Part shown: positions 58,248-64,000 of the stretch, piece after piece
Layout: each line of letters opens with the position of its first letter
How positions within the stretch are numbered: the first letter of the stretch is position 1
From: JAWXUE01 sp044432865
GTDB lineage: Bacteria; Bacillota_I; Bacilli_A; Acholeplasmatales; Anaeroplasmataceae
NCBI GenBank assembly: GCA_044432865.1
Contig: JAWXUF010000002.1
Coordinates: forward strand, 11,335 to 75,334
DNA length: 64,000 nt
Direction of reading: 5' to 3'
Position numbers and translations under genes: made by a program
Notes under the pieces: model-generated
Told to the model about the DNA's origin: nothing
Seen by the model: the letters and a program-made list of their open reading frames with translations, nothing else
Databases searched by the model: none

Positions 58248-58898
58248 TTAACTTATAGAAATATCAGGTGTTGTGCCACTAAAAAAATAATTCGGTACAG
58301 ACCCATAAATAACAGTAGATACTAAAGGTACACTATTAGCAACATTTACATCATTTGAAATTAAAGGAACAATTGCTTTAAAGGAAAAATCATATTCTAG
58401 ATTAACAGTAACTAAGCTGGAATTTAATCCATACTCTTCAACATTTGTATTAAGTTTAACATTGTACATAGCAATAGTACTCACTGAAATAGGTAATGTT
58501 ATACTACTACCAAAAAAAACATTACTACTAAATAAATATCCAAAAGGGACATCGATTGATTTACTAGAATTTTCATTGAATTCTTTTGTTAAATCGACTA
58601 TTGCCTGACTAGTCACTCCTAATATTTCATTTGTTTTCTTTGTATCAATATACGCATATACTACTTCTTTTGAATCATTATATGTTACGTGCATTAAACT
58701 CTCAGAAGTTAATTCTGCTACAATTTGTTCATTAATAGTTGTTGTAATCATTTCATTTATTTTATTTGTACAATCGTATCTAATATACTCTTGAACACTT
58801 TCTGAAAAATAACCCTTTATAAGAAAAGACCCGATCATTATTACAATAATCAAAAACATTATTACTCTATGCTTAATAAACCACATAATTTTCTTCAA
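58248..58898 (-). CDS. yunB: YunB-like sporulation-family protein
   Basis: 216 residues from a TTG at 58896-58898 that follows GGTGAT; the frame is open 16 codons upstream without a ribosome site. An N-terminal membrane helix (about 8-28) is followed by an outer domain with the YunB pattern VPFGYLFSSNVFFGS, NTNVEEYGLNSSLVTVNL and VPLVSTVIYGSVPNYF. In Bacillus yunB belongs to the sporulation regulon. Its presence hints at a spore-forming ancestor but does not prove sporulation. Confidence 0.82.
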   Translation of the reverse strand: MKKIMWFIKHRVIMFLIIVIMIGSFLIKGYFSESVQEYIRYDCTNKINEMITTTINEQIVAELTSESLMHVTYNDSKEVVYAYIDTKKTNEILGVTSQAIVDLTKEFNENSSKSIDVPFGYLFSSNVFFGSSITLPISVSTIAMYNVKLNTNVEEYGLNSSLVTVNLEYDFSFKAIVPLISNDVNVANSVPLVSTVIYGSVPNYFFSGTTPDISIS

Positions 58899-58966
58899 TA
58901 ATATCACCACATAATTATATGTAATAAATTGGAAATAAATACACATAATATTATGGAGGTGATTTT

Positions 58967-59422
58967 ATGATAGTAAAAGATATTATGACACGTACTGTTG
59001 TAGCAGTGAATAAGGATACTTCTATTTTATCAGTAATGAAATTAATGAGAGAAACAAACCTAGGGTTTATCGTAATCACAGAAGAGAAAAAACCGGTTGG
59101 TGTTGTTACAGATAGGGATATTGTTATAGCTTTATCATTAACTTATAAATTAGAAGATTCCATTTCTTTAATTATGAAAAAAAATATTATTTCTATAGAT
59201 CAATACTCATGTATTAACGATGCTAGTGATCTTCTAGGTAATATGCAAATAAGACGACTTTTAGTTGTTAATGAAAATTCTATTGTAGGAATTTTGTCAA
59301 TTGCTGATTTAGCTCGTCATGTTTTGTTAGAAGATAATGCATTAGAGGCTCTTACTGAAATTTCATACGACTTTAATACAAATAATGACTCAGTTATACA
59401 TATAGAAACATCTATGTTATAA
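58967..59422 (+). CDS. CBS-domain pair protein
   Basis: 151 residues with two CBS domains (about 5-60 and 70-125): VKDIMTRTVVAVNKDTSI, KPVGVVTDRDIVIAL, ISIDQYSCINDASDLLGN and RRLLVVNENSIVGILSIADL. Such pairs sense adenosine nucleotides. A tail of 25 residues follows. A strong TGGAGGTGAT ribosome site is present, and the gene is divergent from yunB. Confidence 0.9.
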   Translation: MIVKDIMTRTVVAVNKDTSILSVMKLMRETNLGFIVITEEKKPVGVVTDRDIVIALSLTYKLEDSISLIMKKNIISIDQYSCINDASDLLGNMQIRRLLVVNENSIVGILSIADLARHVLLEDNALEALTEISYDFNTNNDSVIHIETSML

Positions 59423-59588
59423 ATTGTAGAATAATAAAGAATTTCATATTATTATTGTGAGTATGTTTCATACAAAAAATAACAGTTTCAACAGCATTCT
59501 ACGTTATTACGCAATATATTTATAATGATTAAATTGTAAAATTTTTAGATATGATAAATATAAATATCTATTAATACAAATAAAAATA

Positions 59589-59631
59589 AAAGACTTTATA
59601 ATTCGATAAATTATCGCATTATAAAGTCTTT
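59589..59631. terminator. Bidirectional terminator
   Basis: AAAGACTTTATAAT / ATTATAAAGTCTTT stem with an inner CGATAA/TTATCG stem and a T-run on the plus strand. It lies between the convergent CBS and ispDF genes. The rest of 59423-59588 shows no gene. Confidence 0.8.
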
Positions 59632-59642
59632 TTTTCATTTTG

Positions 59643-60734
59643 TTATTTTTGTACTAGTAAACAAACTGCTTCAGCAGCTATTGCTTTGCCCTCACCTATC
59701 GGACCAAGTTTTTCATACGTTGTTGCTTTAACACTTATTAATTCAATATCAATATTTAATATTTGAGATATACATTCTCTTATAGATAAAATATGTGGTT
59801 TCATTTTAGGTAATTCTAAATAAACCGTTGAATCTATATTACCAACAACATACCCTTTTTCTATAATTAATTTATTAATATATTTTAGTATTTCTTTTGA
59901 ATCAATACCTTTATACTTTGGGTCATTATCTGGAAATATTGTACCTAAATCACCTAATGATAAAGCCCCTAACATTGATTCAGAAATAGCATGTAATAAA
60001 CAATCAGCATCACTATGACCTAGCAAACCTAAATGATAATCAAGTTTTATTCCACCTAAATATAAATCTCTACCTTCAACTAATTGATGGATATCAAAAG
60101 AATGTCCTATTTTAGGAATCTTAACATTATTCATTTCATAATCCTCTTTCGTTGTTATTTTTATGTTCTTCTCACTTGAGAATACAATTTCAATTTTCTT
60201 ATTCATATTCTCAATACAAGATATATCATCTGTAGGTACAACATTAGTTTTGATACATTCATTTATACCATCAATGAACAATTGCTTACTTCCTCCTTGC
60301 GGAGTTAACGCTTCAATTAAATTGTTTCTATCTAACGTATTTAAATCTGTAGTCTTAATTGTATTAACAACTTTCTTTGCTAAAAAAGCAGCGTCATTAG
60401 TTTTAAGTTTATTAATTAAATTATCTAAATCATCTTCTTGTAAGAATGGTCTTGCACCATCATGAATTAACACTGTATCATATAAAGCTTCTTTCAAACC
60501 ATTTAAAACACTAAGATGTCTATAGTTCGAACCATAAACTATCTTAGCATTTTTATAATTAAATAAAGACTCTTCTTCCTTTTGACAAACAATTATTACT
60601 TCATCACATTTTTTTAATAATAAATCAACACTATATTCAAATATTCTCTTGTTATTAATTTTAAATAACACTTTATTTTTTTCTTTATCAAATCTAGTAC
60701 CACTACCAGCACATAATACAATAGCACTAAGCAT
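59643..60734 (-). CDS. ispDF: Bifunctional IspD-IspF (MEP pathway)
   Basis: 363 residues. Residues 1-199 are IspD, the CTP:MEP cytidylyltransferase (IVLCAGSGTRF, IHDGARPF, PTDDISCIE). From about 204 on it is IspF, the MEcPP synthase (GHSFDIHQL with metal ligands D and H, LGHSDADCLLHAISE, LGDLGTIFPDND). The fusion joins steps 3 and 5 of isoprenoid precursor synthesis. It overlaps the PAS/GGDEF-like gene by 8 bases and is the last gene of the cdaA operon. Confidence 0.94.
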   Translation of the reverse strand: MLSAIVLCAGSGTRFDKEKNKVLFKINNKRIFEYSVDLLLKKCDEVIIVCQKEEESLFNYKNAKIVYGSNYRHLSVLNGLKEALYDTVLIHDGARPFLQEDDLDNLINKLKTNDAAFLAKKVVNTIKTTDLNTLDRNNLIEALTPQGGSKQLFIDGINECIKTNVVPTDDISCIENMNKKIEIVFSSEKNIKITTKEDYEMNNVKIPKIGHSFDIHQLVEGRDLYLGGIKLDYHLGLLGHSDADCLLHAISESMLGALSLGDLGTIFPDNDPKYKGIDSKEILKYINKLIIEKGYVVGNIDSTVYLELPKMKPHILSIRECISQILNIDIELISVKATTYEKLGPIGEGKAIAAEAVCLLVQK

Positions 60735-62301
60735 GAGCTATATCCTTATAGAATGCATAATTAGCACTGAACTGAGAATTAAGAGAAACTACTAATGCTT
60801 TTTTAGAATTAGCAATTAAACTAGCAGCGTCATTACCATCGTTATATGATTGAGCAATACCCATATTTATTTCTAAAATAACAGAAGTTGATCCATATTG
60901 CATTTTGAAATTCATTACTTCATTTCCACTCTCAATACATTTTCTAAGTAAATCCATCTTACGTCCATCTGTAATTGTGAAAACAAAGTCAGTACCAGTT
61001 ACACGATAAATATCAGACGATTCAGTAACAAAACTTGAAGTGATTTGTTTAACATATTCAGCTAAAATCATATCTCCAATTTTTCTTGAATGTGTTTCAT
61101 TAATATTAACTAAATTAGTAGTACGTAATGTTACTACATCAAAATTCATATTATTATTTCTTAATATATTAACATCAGTAACTAATTCATCATAAGATTT
61201 AATTTCATCAAGATGTTTATAACTTGTCTTAGCAAAATAACTATTTTCATGTTTACTAACATAAGATAAAATAGTCGGATTAACTTTGTCATCAAATATT
61301 CTTTTACCTTTTTCAGTTACATATTGATAATTAAATCCTGCTTTAAAACGATAACTTATTTTATAAGAAGGGAATTCTGGAGATAATTTATCTATAGTTG
61401 TTTTGTATACACCAAAATCATCTGGATGTATATATGAATGGAAATCAGTAATACTTAACGTATTTTGACTTAAATTCAATAATTTAACTAAGGTATCATT
61501 AAACCAAACATATTCTTTATTCATTTCATAAAAAAAGATTCCTTCACTAGTTAATTCCAATGTAGCAATAAACTTATGTCTTACACTTTGAAGTTCATCA
61601 TTTTGATTTTTCAACTCTTTTTCAGCTGCTAATAATAAATTATTATCTTTTTTAGATCCAATACACATTCTTCCTTTGTATTTACCACTAAAAAATATAG
61701 GTTTTTCTAATAAATTTAAAATAACAGTTTGACCATCTCTATTATAAAAATATAATTCTCTTTTTATCTCATCATTTGGTAAAGCAGTTTTTGGAAAAGT
61801 ACTATAGTACTCTCTTAGCATGTCATTACTTGTTTGTGTATCATCTAATCTAAAAAATCTTATTTTAGATGATATAACATCAAAAAACTTCTTACCTAGA
61901 ACTTCTTCTTTAGTACATCCAATTTCAGTTAAAAAAGATTCACTCACTTCTTTAACACGGTCTTTAGAATCAGTGATAAAAAATACATTAAATGTAGTAT
62001 TCTTAAATGCTCCAATAAAATCAGAAAATTGTCTCATTTTTTGAAGATAAGTATGACTAATAATAAAAATAAGAATAGCGAATAAAATGTATTCTCCTAA
62101 CATTACCCCGTTAAATATTTGAGTATATAATTCATTATCTAACATGCTTTCAGAAATCCATAACATTGCGATTACAAAAAAGTTAATAAAAGTTAATGTT
62201 AGTCTCACGGTATGTAGTTTACGTTGTTGAATTGAACTATGTATAACAATAATCGTTAAAATACCACTTAATATTAAAGCGTATAATGGATGTTGAAACA
62301 T
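60727..62301 (-). CDS. Membrane PAS-PAS protein with degenerate GGDEF domain
   Basis: 524 residues. Three membrane helices (about 5-23, 35-50 and 68-83) are followed by PAS 1 (95-215), a short coil, PAS 2 (245-325) and a GGDEF-like domain (365-524). The signature position reads RVTGTDFVF instead of R-x-GGDEF (TGTDF), so cyclic-di-GMP synthesis is unlikely. Unlike GdpP there is no DHH/DHHA1 phosphodiesterase part. It is encoded in the cdaA operon. The likely role is a membrane sensor, perhaps binding nucleotide at the dead active site (inference). Confidence 0.8.
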   Translation of the reverse strand: MFQHPLYALILSGILTIIVIHSSIQQRKLHTVRLTLTFINFFVIAMLWISESMLDNELYTQIFNGVMLGEYILFAILIFIISHTYLQKMRQFSDFIGAFKNTTFNVFFITDSKDRVKEVSESFLTEIGCTKEEVLGKKFFDVISSKIRFFRLDDTQTSNDMLREYYSTFPKTALPNDEIKRELYFYNRDGQTVILNLLEKPIFFSGKYKGRMCIGSKKDNNLLLAAEKELKNQNDELQSVRHKFIATLELTSEGIFFYEMNKEYVWFNDTLVKLLNLSQNTLSITDFHSYIHPDDFGVYKTTIDKLSPEFPSYKISYRFKAGFNYQYVTEKGKRIFDDKVNPTILSYVSKHENSYFAKTSYKHLDEIKSYDELVTDVNILRNNNMNFDVVTLRTTNLVNINETHSRKIGDMILAEYVKQITSSFVTESSDIYRVTGTDFVFTITDGRKMDLLRKCIESGNEVMNFKMQYGSTSVILEINMGIAQSYNDGNDAASLIANSKKALVVSLNSQFSANYAFYKDIAHA

Positions 62302-62305
62302 TTAA

Positions 62306-62473
62306 TCACCACCTACCAATTAAAATTATTGCAGCTGTAATTAATAATGCTATTACAAACTGAATTAATACATGTTTATTTAATATTTTATGAGCTACTC
62401 CTGGAAAAGATTTAGAGATAAATGTAGTAATTGGATCAAAAATACCTAAGAAAATAGTTTTTAATGCTTTCAT
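62306..62473 (-). CDS. Small membrane protein in the cdaA operon (55 aa)
   Basis: 55 residues with an AGAGGTG site 5 bases before the ATG and stop TGA after a TGG codon. An amphipathic N-terminal half (KALKTIFLGIFDPITTFISK) is followed by one membrane helix (about 36-53). It starts 2 bases after the cdaA stop, and its last codons contain the ribosome site of the PAS gene. So it is a genuine operon member, in the position where other Firmicutes encode the CdaA regulator CdaR/YbbR. It shows no resemblance to YbbR. Confidence 0.75.
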   Translation of the reverse strand: MKALKTIFLGIFDPITTFISKSFPGVAHKILNKHVLIQFVIALLITAAIILIGRW

Positions 62474-62475
62474 AA

Positions 62476-63249
62476 CTACACCTCTCTTTCCATTGCTAGT
62501 TCAACATATTCTAACAACTGATTTTTATCTGTCATTTTCATGAAAATACCACTATAAGCAATTGAAATAGATCCAGTCTCTTCACTTACTACAATTGTAA
62601 CACTATCTGTCGCCTCAGCAATACCTAATGCAGCACGATGTCTAGAACCAACTGTTTTATCAAGATTATCCCTTTGAGATAATATGTAATATGCTCCAGC
62701 ACATCTTATTTTATTACCTTTAATTATTACAGCACCATCATGTAATGGTGTTAATGGTGTAAATATATTAATTAATAATTCTTTTGAAATATCAGAATCC
62801 ATTTGTACAGCTTTATCAGCATATTGATCTAATACACGATGTTTCTCAATTGTAATTAATGCACCAATTTTTTTACTTGATAAAAACATTACTGCATCTG
62901 CAATAGCCATTTTACTATCCATTGTTGTTTTAACAACAGCAACTTCAGAAATTTTTCTTGATCCATCAATCAAAAATTGTTTAATTTCTGGAGCTAAAAC
63001 TACAATAGCAATTACACCAATTCCTAATTTACAATATCCGAAAATACCTTCGGCAACATATAAATTTAATTCAGTAGCAACTAAATCTCCAATTACTATT
63101 ATTATTAAAGGAATAACAAATGCTAAAGCAGTCTTTGATTTAGAGAAAAATCTAACACAAAAAAAGACAATCATAAAAATTAAATAAAACTCTAAAGCAA
63201 TACTTGCAATTTCGTTTGAATTAAAAAATTCAATTATTGAATCCCACAT
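62476..63249 (-). CDS. cdaA: Diadenylate cyclase CdaA
   Basis: 257 residues from the ATG at 63247-63249 (TAGGTG ribosome site). Three membrane helices lie near 15-90, then comes the DAC domain with PLHDGAVII (DGA) and GSRHRAALG (RHR), the two catalytic motifs. It makes c-di-AMP from two ATP, which controls potassium and osmolyte balance. It is the first gene of cdaA, a 55-aa protein gene, the PAS protein gene and ispDF. A TATAAT -10 box lies at 63275-63280. No glmM or ybbR follows. Confidence 0.95.
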   Translation of the reverse strand: MWDSIIEFFNSNEIASIALEFYLIFMIVFFCVRFFSKSKTALAFVIPLIIIVIGDLVATELNLYVAEGIFGYCKLGIGVIAIVVLAPEIKQFLIDGSRKISEVAVVKTTMDSKMAIADAVMFLSSKKIGALITIEKHRVLDQYADKAVQMDSDISKELLINIFTPLTPLHDGAVIIKGNKIRCAGAYYILSQRDNLDKTVGSRHRAALGIAEATDSVTIVVSEETGSISIAYSGIFMKMTDKNQLLEYVELAMEREV

Positions 63250-63312
63250 AAAATACACCTACTCTCGTTTATTTATTATATCACTTTCTTTAGAAAAGAT
63301 AAAGAAAAGAAT

Positions 63313-63337
63313 AAAAGTAGAACTGAGTTCTACTTTT
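63313..63337 (-). terminator. Intrinsic terminator of the phosphatase gene
   Basis: AAAAGTAGAAC / GTTCTACTTTT stem with a 3-base loop that includes the stop codon of the phosphoesterase gene, then ATTCTTTTC on the minus strand. Confidence 0.65.
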
Positions 63338-64000
63338 CTATTGTATACAACTTATTTAAGTTTTTTAAATCTACAGGTTTTAACATACACATATATTTTT
63401 TGTTATCATAACTACCATCTTCGTTTAATACAAAAATATTTATTTTCTTATTAATTACAGCAGTCCCATCAATTGCAATAAGACCACATCTTTTAGGAGT
63501 TTTCATTTGAATAAACATATCATTATATGGATGGAAATTTGATGTAGCTTTATGTCCAACAACTATCACAGTATTTAAATTAGGTAAATCTTTTAAAAGT
63601 AATGACGAATCAATCCACGTTGCTTTTTTCCAATTGTTTGGTGTAGCATTATGATAATCAGTATGAGGAATAAAACCATGTACAAACAAATGCCCCGGTA
63701 ACTCTAAGAAATGAAGCATGTTTCTTGTAAATCCAATAACTCTCTTTACATCAGGATCGTTCAACTTTATTTGAAATTCTTTCCATGTATCTGCAGTACC
63801 ATTAACAATATCTGCTTGTGTAACTTGATTTCGTTCAGCTAAATCTTCTAATAAAAATTCATGATTTCCTTTTATTAAGTATTTTCTATGTTCAGGGAAT
63901 TCATTTAAAAATACAAACATTTCAAAACTCTTAGGACCTCTATCAAAGTTATCACCGCATGATACAATTATGTGTTCTTCATTTTTTTCATCAAATCCGG
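63330..64000 (-). CDS. PPP-type metallophosphoesterase, partial (N-terminus outside window)
   Basis: The frame is open to the right edge without a start, so about 222 C-terminal residues are visible. Metal motifs of the PPP/ApaH-like family are present: VSCGDNFDRGP, KGNHEFLLEDL, the His in LFVHGFIPH and VVGHKATS. It is a serine/threonine or dinucleotide phosphatase. The first metal motif (D-x-H) should lie just outside the window. The gene ends in its own terminator. Confidence 0.88.
   Translation of the reverse strand, partial: GFDEKNEEHIIVSCGDNFDRGPKSFEMFVFLNEFPEHRKYLIKGNHEFLLEDLAERNQVTQADIVNGTADTWKEFQIKLNDPDVKRVIGFTRNMLHFLELPGHLFVHGFIPHTDYHNATPNNWKKATWIDSSLLLKDLPNLNTVIVVGHKATSNFHPYNDMFIQMKTPKRCGLIAIDGTAVINKKINIFVLNEDGSYDNKKYMCMLKPVDLKNLNKLYTIEK

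Overview
The window is AT-rich DNA from a low-GC Gram-positive bacterium. It has dense gene packing, TATAAT-type promoters, strong purine-rich ribosome sites and standard-code genes (Trp as TGG; TGA ends the 55-residue ORF at 62306). Firmicute markers include HPr kinase, WhiA, CdaA, YutD, YunB, AcpS, PcrA and an IspD-IspF fusion; a GlnRS is also present. I infer a member of the Bacilli near Erysipelotrichia/RF39-like lineages, not a code-4 mycoplasma. No CRISPR array, rRNA, transposase or phage module was seen. Almost everything is on the minus strand.

Layout: 1-2400 holds a partial GIY-YIG protein gene, a WYL regulator with a palindromic operator candidate, an unidentified structured small RNA, two copies of a hairpin repeat and tRNA-Ser(GCU). 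2400-9200 holds tex, two envelope proteins (one a LolA-fold lipoprotein), a DUF378 protein and a two-component system. 9200-19000 is a housekeeping block: ligA-uvrA-lgt, then hprK, an inactive-looking Lgt fused to a HAD domain, whiA and acpS. 19000-21900 holds two XRE regulator/membrane protein pairs with shared TAGTTG operator half-sites. 21900-36970 holds pcrA, two ABC-F ATPases, glnS, a galactokinase-like pseudoenzyme, a Sel1 protein, the tsaE-tsaB-rimI-tsaD operon, a His-rich mini-membrane protein and a cell-wall amidase.

36970-55700 is the most unusual part. One strong promoter (TTGACT, 17 bp, TAAAAT) precedes nine minus-strand genes: a membrane-anchored AAA-like protein with ruined Walker motifs, a membrane-anchored McrB-like AAA ATPase, a coiled-coil protein, a second AAA ATPase whose last 370 residues match the first exactly, two surface proteins built of MBG-type repeats (894 and 2472 residues), and three small membrane proteins. 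I propose that they work together as an envelope machine in which cytosolic AAA rings at the membrane serve giant extracellular filaments. This is inference.

55800-64000 holds pgi, an S1-domain protein, a NifU-like protein, yutD, yunB, a CBS-pair protein, ispDF, and a c-di-AMP operon (cdaA, a 55-residue membrane protein, a PAS protein with a dead GGDEF domain). A partial PPP-type phosphatase gene runs off the right edge.
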